A DNA stretch of 64,000 bases from Polytrichum commune (GCA_950295325.1 OX485807.1:47710440-47774439), one strand, 5' to 3'; positions 34,489-43,385 are shown, counted from the first letter of the stretch. Translations and numbers: made by a program. Notes: generated by a model from the sequence alone, not told the origin.

Positions 34489-35545
34489 CAAGGTTCGGGA
34501 GATTTTTGAGCTCAACCAGCTAAAATTTGCCCCTTCACAATTTTACCGGTTTTTCCAAGATTTGACCGTTTACAAACTTGTTACCATTAATTTGGACCGG
34601 CCAATATCCTATATTTTTTTTCAAGTGCTGGCATATTTCCTCTTCATTGTAATGACAACCGACCAAAAACTTGGGCATTGATAAGTAAGTCGGTTTTCCA
34701 ATGTAGCAAAATTATATCTAACAAACAAGATACACCATTCAACAACAACGTCCAAAGATCATATCAACATACAACAATTATATGTAAGGATATCAACATC
34801 CAATGACAATGATCAACAATTCATTACATACAAGAAACAATAGCAATGATCAACAATTTATCCATAGCAGGAGTTGAACCTAAAATAACCCATCAACCGA
34901 TTGATGGCCATAGATTTACTCTTCTATCAAACCTAAGTCTTAAAACCTCATGTTAGATTTGAGGCCACAACATGATAAAAGAGTAACCGAACATACCATA
35001 CTATATACAAAAATGAAATTCATCAACTGTTAGAGTCAAAATCAGTAGTATCATATTCACTTTCAAGAGGAAATGCCTTGTAAGGTATCTCTATGGATGT
35101 GAAAACAACCATCTAAACTTGTAGAGTTCCTTCATAAAGCTATGGCTTCTATTAGTACATTATCAAGATCACCACGAAGATCTTCCATAGACACACTCAT
35201 AATACATTCCAAACACTAGCCGTCAACAATGAAATGCAATAATGAAGCAAAAGCTTTGCCTATCCGCCATTCACCAAATCGCTACAAGGCTACAACGAAC
35301 ACTCAACCTAAACCCTAGAACCAGATGATATCCAGGCCTAGATGAATCAAACCGGATGAAATTTGCCTATTTCACAATTCATCCGGGTAAAAATCCTCCT
35401 CCTCAAAATGGTTGCCGATTGAAATCTTTTTTTTTAAAGCACAAGTTTTACATCCTCCACTTTCCCAATTCAGCCGGACTTTTCACAAAACCAACTGGCC
35501 GCCATTACACTAAATACCAGATCTCCCCGCCTATTCTTCTTAAGA
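34489..35545. mobile_element. 1,057-bp insertion in the first tRNA unit
   Basis: The second tRNA unit runs without a break from its ATTCTTTTTAAGA segment (about 36037) into GTTCGCGAGCTTATGAATTA. In the first unit these are separated by this stretch, bounded by the near-identical 16-mers CCTATTCTTTTTAAGA (34473-34488) and CCTATTCTTCTTAAGA (35530-35545). That looks like an insertion with a long target duplication. It is AT-rich and shows no recognisable coding domain, inverted ends or poly(A) tail. Confidence 0.5.
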
Positions 35546-35705
35546 TACCATTCACGAGCTTATGAATTATATATATTACCCAATTGGAGTGGGCGGGTGA
35601 CACGACACTCCCACGGCTCATCACCCACTCTCCTATGCTTGGTTAACTAGTTCATTCACCACACTCCACCTAAATCAGTGTCCAAGTTTTCCATCATTAG
35701 GACAT
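35546..35705 (+). repeat. GAGCTTAT dispersed repeat, tRNA unit 1
   Basis: About 160 bp with ACGAGCTTATGAATTATAT, GGAGTGGGCGGGTGAC and CACCCACTCTCCT. Closely matches 36056-36197; diverged relatives lie at about 13955-14070 and 47264-47392. Confidence 0.7.
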
Positions 35706-35710
35706 CTTCA

Positions 35711-35782
35711 GCGTCTGTAGTCCAACGGTTAGGATAATTGCCTTCCAAGCAATAGACCCGGGTTCGACTCCCGGCGGACGCA
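35711..35782 (+). tRNA. tRNA-Gly (anticodon UCC), copy 2
   Basis: Identical to copy 1 except for one acceptor-stem base, giving GCGTCTG/CGGACGC with one U:G pair, still a valid stem. The anticodon is UCC and both internal promoter boxes are intact. The upstream flank differs from copy 1 while the downstream flank is conserved. Confidence 0.95.
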
Positions 35783-35823
35783 TGTGCGCGCGCTTCAATG
35801 GCGCCACAAATTGCACCAAACAT

Positions 35824-35840
35824 GTTGGAATAGCTCAGTT

Positions 35841-35873
<33 letters not shown>

Positions 35874-35897
35874 GAGGTTCGACCCCTCCTTCTAGCG
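35824..35897 (+). tRNA. tRNA-Asn (anticodon GUU), copy 2
   Basis: Identical to copy 1 except for GTTGGAA in the acceptor 5' strand, making a second wobble pair with TTCTAGC. This weakens but does not abolish the stem. The anticodon is GUU. The gene is followed by TTTTTT (about 35911-35916), a strong Pol III terminator. The spacer to tRNA-Gly is again 41 bases. Confidence 0.92.
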
Positions 35898-36055
35898 GTG
35901 CCAAAAACTATTTTTTGCAAACTCATTTATTAATCGTCATTCACTTTTGCGTCAATGAATAAAGCATGTGTGTGTGGGGGGGGGGCATGGGACAATGCCT
36001 GGGACTGCACAAATTGTTCACAAACTTTGTCTTCTTATTCTTTTTAAGATATTGT

Positions 36056-36197
36056 TCGCGAGCTTATGAATTATATGTAGTACCCAATTGGAGTGGGCGG
36101 ATGACTCAACACTCCCACAGCTTGTCACCCACTCTCCTCTTCTTGGTTAACTAGTCTGTTCACCACACTCCACCTAAGTCAGTGTCCAAGGTTTTTA
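36056..36197 (+). repeat. GAGCTTAT dispersed repeat, tRNA unit 2
   Basis: Same repeat as 35546-35705, directly after the second tRNA pair, ending at the junction with AGP2 5' flank homology. Confidence 0.7.
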
Positions 36198-36209
36198 ATC
36201 ACACGATTA

Positions 36210-36763
36210 TTTGGAAGATGATGAGAAACTCTTGAGTGCACCAAATATTGGTCAGTCAGTCCTGGTGTCAAAGTGACCATTGAACAGGTTTCAGGCTTCC
36301 GAAGCTGCCAAACTCCACCGCGAAAGCGGTCACACGGTCACCCTGTGGACAACGGTGGTCACGTTGCTTCTTCCTTGCACCTTCGCTTCGTTCTCCGCCC
36401 AAGCGCAGCCCGCGCTACCAACTCCCTCGCCAATTAATTGGCGCTACAAATACTTCCATCACGAGCTCAATTTAATCGGCACATCACAACTTCGAGAGCG
36501 CAGGGAGTATCGGAAGCACAATTCTCCATCGCCGTTGCAATCGTATTAAGGCTCCGATTTCCGTCTCACTTTCTGTGGAGGCAAGTCAAGTTTCGTAAAT
36601 TGCAACACGGCCAGGGAAGAGTACACTGAAGTCGGGAGCTCATTGATCACATCTTGGTCCCCTCTCCTGCAATCTATAGAAGGAAAGACACATATTGATT
36701 GACATCCGATCGATTTGAGTCAGACTCTATCAAAAATCGAGCGGGGAGGAAACTCTAGAGAAG
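36210..36763 (+). promoter_or_regulatory. AGP2 5' flank, conserved among AGP2-AGP5
   Basis: Homology to the upstream regions of AGP3-AGP5 begins near 36210 (TGCACCAAATATTGG). A shared block CCAATTAATTGGCGCTACAAATAC at 36430-36453 combines a CCAAT-like and a TATA-like element about 315 bases before the ATG. A second shared word, CTATAGAAGGAAAGACACA, lies at 36674-36692, about 85 bases before the ATG. Either could set the transcription start. Confidence 0.5.
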
Positions 36764-37165
36764 ATGGCGTCGACTATTCAGAGACTCAACTGCAACATGG
36801 TGTCGACGAGAGGATTGGCTGTGATGATGCTTCTCGTGCTGCTTCCTGTGGTGCTTGCGCAAACTCCCACCGGAGCTCCAGCTCCTTCGCCGACCGCTGG
36901 AGCTCCAGGTCCAACTTCACTTCGTGGCTCCCCTACACCCGCGCCTTCGCCGTCGTTCCTTGCACCCGGTCCCGGTGGTCCTGCTCCAACCACCAGCACT
37001 CCAAGCTCATCTGGCAGTCCCCTTGCAGCAAACGGCCCTGCCGCACAAGGCACCTCAGGGGGCCCTGCCTCTGCACCAAATTCAGGCGCCGGTTCGTTGG
37101 TACCATCACTTGCAGCAGCTTCGATTGTGAGCATGTTTGTCTACCTCGGTGTGGCAGCTTTGTAA
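36764..37165 (+). CDS. AGP2: classical arabinogalactan protein
   Basis: 133 residues. The ATG sits in GAGAAGATGGCG, the same context as in AGP4 and AGP5. Residues 1-32 are a signal peptide ending VVLA, with mature Gln33. Residues 33 to about 107 are Pro/Ala/Ser/Thr/Gly-rich (GAPAPSPTAGAPGP, SPTPAPSPSFLAPGPGG, PAPTTSTPSSSGS), with non-contiguous prolines suited to Hyp-O-arabinogalactan. SLRGS places one Arg in the middle. Residues about 110-133 (SLVPSLAAASIVSMFVYLGV, then AAL) are the GPI signal, with a likely anchor site at the small residues near 107-110. Expected location is the outer plasma membrane and wall interface. It is the only cluster member on the plus strand, about 2.6 kb tail-to-tail from AGP3. 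GC-rich coding sequence contrasts with AT-rich flanks. Confidence 0.88.
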   Translation: MASTIQRLNCNMVSTRGLAVMMLLVLLPVVLAQTPTGAPAPSPTAGAPGPTSLRGSPTPAPSPSFLAPGPGGPAPTTSTPSSSGSPLAANGPAAQGTSGGPASAPNSGAGSLVPSLAAASIVSMFVYLGVAAL

Positions 37166-37640
37166 ATTCAGTGAAGCTCGTGCAGATTAGGTGGATTGCG
37201 CAGGGGAGTGATACAAATGTGCTCAGACTGTTGGCTATGGAATTTCCGTTGCAATCGAAGGTCTGGTATGAGAGGTATCTGCTCTCATTACTTCGTTTAG
37301 CGGCTGAAACTACTCAAGTCAAGAGATTCCATAAAGTGACAAAAAGAAGAAGAAAAAAGCACAAGCAACGGTGCTGGCATGACTAATTGGATCATGTGAA
37401 GCGATTGTTGAAAGCAATTTAGGTCGTCGCTTGAAATTGCTGGGCATGAATTCGAATGGACTTCTCCAAGGCGAAGGCAACGATGGTATTTTTGTAGACC
37501 AAGGCAATCTCTGGGTAGAGATGATACCTCAATTGTAGTTTATTAGACATTAGTTTGACAACCAGCCTTTTGCAATGGCTGAAAAGTCATTCAAGTGGAA
37601 TTCAGAAACCTGGTACTGCTTTGGCAATAAATTGATCGAC
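37166..37640 (+). other. AGP2 3' UTR
   Basis: About 460 bases conserved with the other AGP 3' regions: a segment with GTATGAGAGGTATCTGCTCT, then GCAATCTCTGGGTAGAGATG, then the hairpin CCAGCCTTTTGCAATGGCTG, then AATAAA. Confidence 0.6.
37626..37631 (+). terminator. AGP2 poly(A) signal AATAAA
   Basis: AATAAA in CTTTGGCAATAAATTGATC, conserved at the same place in AGP3-AGP5 and the orphan 3' ends. Confidence 0.6.
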
Positions 37641-38690
37641 AGGAAAGTTCTGTCTCTTTCAAACTAACTTACGGACTGGTGCAGCTTAGATACCTTCAAC
37701 TTTTTAAGTTCAGCTTGTTTCTCTTTGCAGCACACTTGGCTGATCCACTGACAGGAGAGTCCGTGCTCCACATGCATTTCTGACACTTCAAGCTTACGGA
37801 CGTTTCCTGTTGGTGCAGTTAAAGCTTTCACGCACTTTCCAGTGCATTTACTACCATTGTGCAATAGAATGAACTTTGATGCATCATACTTTATGGTTTT
37901 TTTAATAACCATATGTACACAGCGCAGGAAGGTATTTGAGATTTGAAGATTCTACTCGGAGCATATCAAGACACTGAACTTTTTTGTTCATCAAATAACG
38001 TACTTGAATTTCAATGGCACAGGTAGTGTGACTCATCGTATGAGACAATTTGCTACACTAAATATGATATTAAGTCAAACCAATTCTAATTGTCCTGCTC
38101 AATACTAATTGCAAACCGCAGTATCATGTCACCAACACCAAATGTTAACCCCACATTATTTGTCATTCCTTGTAAATTTTTGGGGGATTATAGAATCACA
38201 GTGTTGCAATTACTGTCACTTATCAAGTAATTTTGCATGCAAATTTCAGTCAACCATGACAATATTTCATCACAAGCTGCTGACAAGAGAAGGTAGAGTT
38301 TTGGCCAATGGATGAACTCATCCATCATCCATGACAGTATTTGTTCACTTATTCATAAGAAGTGTCATCCGAAAAGTTACAATAGCGACATAAACTACCA
38401 TATGACACTGAATATCATATTTAGTGTAGTTTGCTCTCTCTCGAAAACAAACTGCAAGATACGGAGGAAGAATAATTAGAGTGTATGAGACCAAGTTGCA
38501 GAGGCAGCGATAACTTGCACGTTCCTCGCACAACAGTACACACATTTCCACAGAGGATATCCAACACTTTTCCGCAGAGGATGCTCTGCAGTGCAAATCA
38601 CTCTCCAAATTTAAGACTCCACAAGCAAAAGATCATCACCGTCATCAATTTTTTTTTGTTCATGTTCAGTTGGGGTTGTTGCTAAACATC
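37632..38690. other. AGP2 downstream flank, inverted copy of 32795-33466
   Basis: Outside the MITE this matches the complement of the orphan AGP flank, for example GACTCATCGTATGAG, GCTCTGCAGTGCAAATCACT and CTCCAAATTTAAGACTCCA. No gene is supported in it. Confidence 0.65.
38056..38426. mobile_element. 371-bp MITE with TA duplication and a paralogous empty site
   Basis: Ends CACTAAATATGATATT and its exact complement AATATCATATTTAGTG (16-bp terminal inverted repeats). It is flanked by TA on both sides (38054-38055 and 38427-38428). The orphan AGP flank at about 33043-33060 carries the unoccupied site: its complement reads GCTAGTTTG where this locus has GCTA-element-TAGTTTG. The TA duplication suggests Tc1/mariner-type mobilisation, although the CACTA start superficially recalls CACTA elements, which make 3-bp duplications. 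There is no coding capacity. Confidence 0.88.
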
Positions 38691-39304
38691 CTCTGAAATC
38701 CAGGCGAACTCCCCAGACAATTTGAATTTGGCCTCAATAACTTCCAGGTGGGACCCAAATTTCTACATGACATGCATCATATTAGCCAGATTTTTTGAAG
38801 GAGTTTACCAAATTGGGACCACAACCACATCTTGCGGCCAGTTTGTCTGCGTCTATTACGTGTATCATAGTGCCACACTGGCCACAAGAAACAAAAGGCA
38901 GAAAGAACCAATATTACACGCGAAACTATTCCAGAACTTTAATTGCACAGGTTGTGTCATCGTCTGTCAACATAAATTGCTCATTTGTACTCTTTCCTAA
39001 GCCAACTGCATGCTGGAGAGATCGGATACTTTGATTATGGACCAGGTTGCACATTTTACGATGACTTGGACAAATATACACACGTTACCAACAATTTTGT
39101 TCTGACATACTTCATTTACCAACAACAAACCTCGGCAAGCATCAAGTGTCACAAATGCATGTGGACGACTGACTCTCTTGTCAATGAATAATTCAAATAC
39201 ACTACAAACAGCAACAAGGACTGGGTCAGTTAATGTACAGCACACATTATATTAAGGTCGACAGATTCGTACTTTAAAAGGTACAGAACTCTTCTGTTGA
39301 TCAT
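38691..39304. other. AGP3 downstream flank
   Basis: No gene. From about 39165 (GACTGACTCTCTTGTCAATG) it matches the AGP4 and AGP5 downstream flanks at 44468 and 47872. Confidence 0.5.
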
Positions 39305-39310
39305 TTTATT
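39305..39310 (-). terminator. AGP3 poly(A) signal AATAAA
   Basis: The complement of TTTATT, about 450 bases after the AGP3 stop, beside the conserved GTGCA/TGCAC stem-loop. Confidence 0.6.
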
Positions 39311-39756
39311 GCCAAGTGCAGTACTAACTATTAAATTGCACTCGAAAGAATTTCCAGCCATTGCAACAGTCTGGTAACCTAATGTCTAATGACCTGAATT
39401 CAGGTATCATCTCTACCAAGAGATTGCCTTGGTCTACAAAATTACAAACAATAGTTGCCTTCGCTGGAAGTTGAAGTCCATCCGATTTCATGCTCAGCAT
39501 GTACGAGCGAAGACATAAATTTCTCCCAACAAAGGCTTCGCATGATCCCATTTCTCATCCCTTCGCCATTGCTTGCGGTGTTTTTTCGGATTCTTAAAAT
39601 CCTTTGAATTCGGTTTCAGCAGCTGAGCGAAGTAATGAAAGCAGATTCTTCTCATACCAAAACCTCAATTGCACCGGCAATCCTAGAGCCAATTGTTTGA
39701 TCATCTTTGGATCACTCCCCTGCGCAACCGACCTAGTCTGCACGAGCTTATTACAT

Positions 39757-40158
39757 TCACAAACCTGCCATTCCGAGGTAGACAAACATGCTCACAATCG
39801 AAGCTGCTGCAATCGATGGCACTAAAGAACTAGCGCCTGAATTTGGTCCAGAGGCAGGGGCCTCTGCGGTGCCTTGTCCGGCAGGGCCGTTTGCTGCAAA
39901 TGGGCTGCCGGCTGAGCTTGGAGTGCTTGTGGTTGGAGCAGGACCACCGGGACCGGGTGCTAGAAACGAGGGCGAAGGCGCGGGTGTAGGGGAGCCACGA
40001 AGTGAAGTTGGACCTGGTGCTCCAGCGGTCGGCGAAGGAGCTGGAGCTCCGCTGGGTGTTTGCGCAAGCACCGCAGGAAGCAGCACGAGAAGCATCATCA
40101 CCGCCAACCCTCTCGTCGACACCATGTTGCAGCTGATTTTCTGAATAGCCGACGCCAT
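39757..40158 (-). CDS. AGP3: classical arabinogalactan protein
   Basis: 133 residues, colinear with AGP2. The same frame stays open upstream for about 100 codons, but the start at 40158 (MASAIQKIS) is chosen because it aligns with the paralogs and gives a signal peptide at once (residues 1-32, ending AVLA, mature Gln33). The Pro/Ala/Ser/Thr region follows (GAPAPSPTAGAPGP, SPTPAPSPSFLAPGPGG), then GPAGQGTAEAPASGPNSGAS. The GPI signal is SLVPSIAAASIVSMFVYLGM, then AGL. The predicted product is an outer-membrane-anchored proteoglycan. It is the last of the minus-strand run AGP7 to AGP3 and faces AGP2 tail-to-tail. Its 3' UTR is the conserved cluster type. Confidence 0.88.
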   Translation of the reverse strand: MASAIQKISCNMVSTRGLAVMMLLVLLPAVLAQTPSGAPAPSPTAGAPGPTSLRGSPTPAPSPSFLAPGPGGPAPTTSTPSSAGSPFAANGPAGQGTAEAPASGPNSGASSLVPSIAAASIVSMFVYLGMAGL

Positions 40159-40460
40159 CTTCTTAAAATTTTCTTTTCCCAACGATTTTTGGTCAAATCT
40201 GACTCTAATCAATCGGCAAAAAATCGATGTGCGAATCTTTCTATAGGACGCAAGAGAGGCGACCCAATGTGAGCAATGAGCTCCCAAGTTCAGTGTGCTG
40301 TTCCGTGGCTGTATCACAATATCCGAAACTTGACTTCCCTCCTGACGAAGTGAGACGGAAATTAGAGCCCTAGTTCGATTACATAGCAATGGAGAGTTGC
40401 ACTTCCGGTGCTGGCTGCGGTGCCGAAGCTGTAGTGTAGCGATTCTTTTGAGTCCGTAGT

Positions 40461-40489
40461 GCACGTATTTGTAGTGCCAATTGGTGAGG
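40461..40489 (-). promoter_or_regulatory. AGP3 conserved upstream block
   Basis: The minus strand reads CTCACCAATTGGCACTACAA then ATAC, the CCAAT/TATA-like block shared by AGP2-AGP5, about 310 bases before the ATG. Confidence 0.45.
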
Positions 40490-41110
40490 GAGTCCGTGCC
40501 CGAGCTTGCGCGTGGGCGAAGTTGCGAGGAAGAAGCATCGAGACTAGCTGAGCGTCAGTCCACAGGGTGTCCGTGTGTGCCCACGTCTGCTAACTCCGGT
40601 TACCGGCGGCAGTTTGCGTCACTGTAGATTAAATCTTAGAACATTACTCAGCTGATCAGTGTGTTCATGGGCCAGCAGTAGATTCGAGAATGAAGATTCC
40701 AGATGCCGGAATCCCATTGCTTCAGACCAGCCCTTTTTTTTTGTTTTTTTGGAAGTTGATCATCTGGCTACAGAACAAGCATTAAATTTCTCAATAGTGG
40801 CGGTTATAGTGAGTTTGAAGCTAAATTTTTTGGCAACAATGCTCACAAAATTTCATACATTTGGCTACTAACATAAACAATATGTGGAAAAATGTGGCGA
40901 TGGTCTTTATTGAAATATAGTTAAAAGCAGGCGACAACTTTGCTCAACACTAAGGTATTGTGGCTACTCCTAGAAAATCATGCCTTGTAAAATGGCAAAC
41001 TACCTGTTGTTTAAGTAGTAATATGGCGAGTAATTGTTGTAACATATGGTCATATGGCATCTAAATCTGTAGTTTGAAGTGCAGTGTTCTTCAGTCTTCA
41101 GGTCTTCATG

Positions 41111-41330
41111 TTCAGTCTTCAGGTCTTGCCTACCTGCAAAACAACAAACAAACACACACTCCGATGCTGAAATGAGTTCAAAATTTATACAACAATACAT
41201 AAAAAAAATGGGATGGTTTTCAAGTTCAGTCTTCAGGTCTTGCCTACCTGCAAAACAACAAACAAACACACACTCTGATGCTGAAATGAGTTCAAATTTT
41301 ATACAACGATACATAAAAAAAAATGGGATG
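41111..41330. repeat. Tandem repeat, 114-bp period, two copies
   Basis: Copies start at 41111 and 41225 (TTCAGTCTTCAGGTCTTGCC) and are about 95% identical, sharing CACTCNGATGCTGAAATGAG. The first copy is preceded by an extra CAGTCTTCAGG word. Confidence 0.8.
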
Positions 41331-41357
41331 AACCCCTAAACCCCTAAACCCAGGAAA

Positions 41358-41504
41358 ATGAAACCAAGGAAACCCATAAAGATGAAACCAAGGAAGGCCA
41401 AGAAGCTAATTAAGGAAGCCAAGGAAGCAGATGATGCCAAGGAAGCAAAGGAAGCCAACAACAGTATGTGCAATGCAAATCAGGATGTGCATATTATATA
41501 TTGA
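41358..41504 (+). CDS. Small Lys/Glu/Ala-rich reading frame, 48 codons
   Basis: An ATG-started frame of 48 codons ending at TGA. It begins MKPRKPIKMKPRKAKK, very basic, then has KEAKEADDAKEAKEA, a three-residue repeat that would be strongly alpha-helical, then a short hydrophobic tail. The DNA shows the repeat as AAGGAAGCC/AAGGAAGCA units. In a shifted frame the sequence continues open to 41646 with IAKEILREFEGDV, so this may be the front of a longer frameshifted gene. I do not recognise it; KEA-type helices occur in LEA-like and many unrelated proteins. Confidence 0.3.
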   Translation: MKPRKPIKMKPRKAKKLIKEAKEADDAKEAKEANNSMCNANQDVHIIY

Positions 41505-43025
41505 ACTTTCGCGAACAACTTCCATTGCAGATGATTGCAGCATTTCAATAGCTAAACACACGGAACAACAACAATTCAAAGCATCAACACAAATTGCTAA
41601 GGAAATCCTAAGGGAGTTTGAAGGTGATGTGATGTGCAAGGGCTGAGACAATGAAGGAGTATTCAAGACCAACTAATCAGGTGTATGAGCAATTGCAGTT
41701 GGCGACTGGCATTCAAGAGAGCAAGAGTAAATGGCGAGTACACCCAACGATGAAAGAGGAAGAAGGTGAAGAATGGAGAGAGATGAAGGCGGGAGATGGG
41801 AGCGACGAAGAGCGATGAAGGCAGAGCATCTGGCCACCCTTAAACCCTGCGCAACGGTAAACGGCGAAGGAGGTGAAGAGAAGGGATGGAAGGCGGCAAG
41901 ACGAAGACGGACGGGAGGCGGGAGGCGGCGAATGCCCACCAAATCAAATCGGATTTGGTGGGGGGTAGCTGGCGAACATCATTGCAGGAGATGATGAGAT
42001 ATGGCGTACTTAGGGTTCTCGATGGATGGAATTCGGCGAATTAGGCCTCATTCCATCCCAATAATTAACACACCGGTGTCACCCACCCAATTATTTTATC
42101 ATTTTCTGGCTAAATTTCGCCTAAAAAAAAAGGGCTGCTTCATACTGAATTCGAAGTCAAGGCAGTTGAACACAGCTCATTAACAAAGTAATGTTTGGCT
42201 TGGACAGTTTAGGTGGGATATGTTAACTTAATAAAACATGTTCTTGGGATTCGGTAAACAATTTGTGAGTTCCCATTGAACCTAATTAAGTTAAAAGCAC
42301 TCTTAACTCAAAAGTGATCCCTACAATGTGATCAACCATAAGGGACTAGGAAATTGGGATTTAAGCAAATTTGGAGAAAAGCGATGTCCGTAAATAATAA
42401 TTCATGTGAGAGTGTTTTATGAGTCGTTGGTAAATGTATAGTGAAGAACAAGTGTTTATGAGGAAAAATAGAAGCATATTAGGGCGACTCCACTTGTACA
42501 TATAAAGTGGTTGAAATACCACTATGAATGTGTGTTTTCACAAACATCATAGCCTTACGTGCAACAAACATTTTCTCACAACAAGACATATGTTCAACAT
42601 CTAAGATTGGTTCATAACACTTACGAAGTATATCATACTTAAGGTCTAATAAAACTACCCTCAAACAACTTCATTATATCCAAAGGGCAAGATCCTATAG
42701 TCCACTAATGCCCTCTTTAGCTATATTTCTCGTTTACAAATTTGCCTACACTATTTGTTGACAAATTGGGTGCATTGGATGGCAATTACCAATGAAAGAT
42801 TTCTAGAATTTGATAATTTGTTTCATTACGTCATACTTGAAGTGTACATTCATTGCCATTAAGGTTCCTCTAAAAATGGTGGAGATTTCCTTGCATTGAT
42901 CTCTAGGGCAAGAGCACCACACTTGTGAAAGAGAATAGAACGCCATGCTTGTGGAAAGGGCGGAAGGTGCAAGGATGGAAAAAAAAAATTATTGACTAAA
43001 ACTTAAAATGTTTCTCTAATTGAAG

Positions 43026-43284
43026 GCCCAAAACTAACATTTAAGTAAATTTGGACAACTGCTTGTCCAAAAATAATAAGAGATGTGCACTTGTGGGGAC
43101 AAAAACATCAAAATGTCAACAACAAAAGCAACAACACAACAACCACAACTTCGAATGTTTGGATTCCATGTTTGCCAACCATCATGTTTGTGTAGTTTTG
43201 CAATGTAGTGTATGACATGTTAGCGGTTGGAATTGTCCATAATTTATGCATAAATCTAAATATACTTAAAATCCTAGTTTTGGG
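43026..43284 (-). mobile_element. MITE of the TTTAAGTATATTTGGA family, copy 2
   Basis: Terminal inverted repeats CCCAAAACTAACATTTAAGT (left) and the complement of CCCAAAACTAGGATTTTAAG (right). The interior is the reverse of the copies at 30469 and 57019. It is the best-preserved copy for defining the ends. Confidence 0.75.
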
Positions 43285-43315
43285 TAGATAAAAAGGGACA
43301 AAACTTGGTTATTGA

Positions 43316-43385
43316 TCAATTTATTGACACGTGCAGTATTAAAATGCACTTGAAAAAAACTCCAGCCATTGCAAGAAGCAAAGAG
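43316..43385 (-). pseudogene. Second orphan AGP 3' end
   Basis: TTTATTGACACGTGCAGTAT followed by a TGCACTTGAAAAAAACTCCAG segment and CAGCCATTGCAAG matches the conserved AGP poly(A)/stem-loop region, but no AGP frame follows. It lies just right of a MITE, about 1.3 kb left of the AGP4 3' end. Confidence 0.6.

Larger units (their letters stand above)
34158..36197. repeat. Tandemly duplicated tRNA-Gly/tRNA-Asn unit
   Basis: The two units are 34158-35708 (interrupted by the 1,057-bp insertion) and 35711-36197. Each holds tRNA-Gly, a 41-base spacer, tRNA-Asn, CACTTTTGCGTCAATGAATA plus a G-rich run, and then the GAGCTTAT repeat with GGAGTGGGCGG. Without the insertion each unit is about 490 bp. Confidence 0.85.
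40640..42190. other. Spacer between AGP3 and the AGP4 unit
   Basis: Holds the tandem repeat at 41111-41330, a short telomere-like AACCCCTAAACCCCTAAACC run (41332-41351), the small frame at 41358-41504, and GAAGG/GGCGG purine-rich sequence at 41760-41950. Long antiparallel frames there come from the purine bias. Confidence 0.4.

Noticed and set aside
36715-37386. 223-codon plus-strand frame overlapping AGP2
   Set aside because: It is out of frame with AGP2, starts upstream of the conserved leader, and has no signal peptide or domain; it is a GC-driven shadow.
38056-38426. Classification of the MITE as CACTA/EnSpm because it begins CACTA
   Set aside because: Comparison with the empty site shows a 2-bp TA duplication, not the 3-bp duplication of CACTA elements.
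39788-40144. Conserved antisense open frames of about 116-118 codons opposite AGP2, AGP3, AGP4 and AGP5
   Set aside because: They mirror Pro/Ala/Gly codons of the sense strand, which rarely give stops in antisense. Their conservation follows from the sense gene, and the sense product has a signal peptide and GPI signal.
40159-40464. About 100-codon in-frame N-terminal extension of AGP3
   Set aside because: It is 5' flank sequence shared with paralogs where the frame is not open, and it would bury the signal peptide.
41332-41352. Telomere-like CCCCTAAACCCC run as an interstitial telomere
   Set aside because: Fewer than three units; equally consistent with a promoter telo-box or chance.
41673-41994. 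Opposed frames of 89 and 73 codons, one Ser/Pro/Leu-rich and one Arg/Gly-rich
   Set aside because: They come from purine-rich GGCGG/GAAGG sequence on one strand; no domain, no supporting start context.
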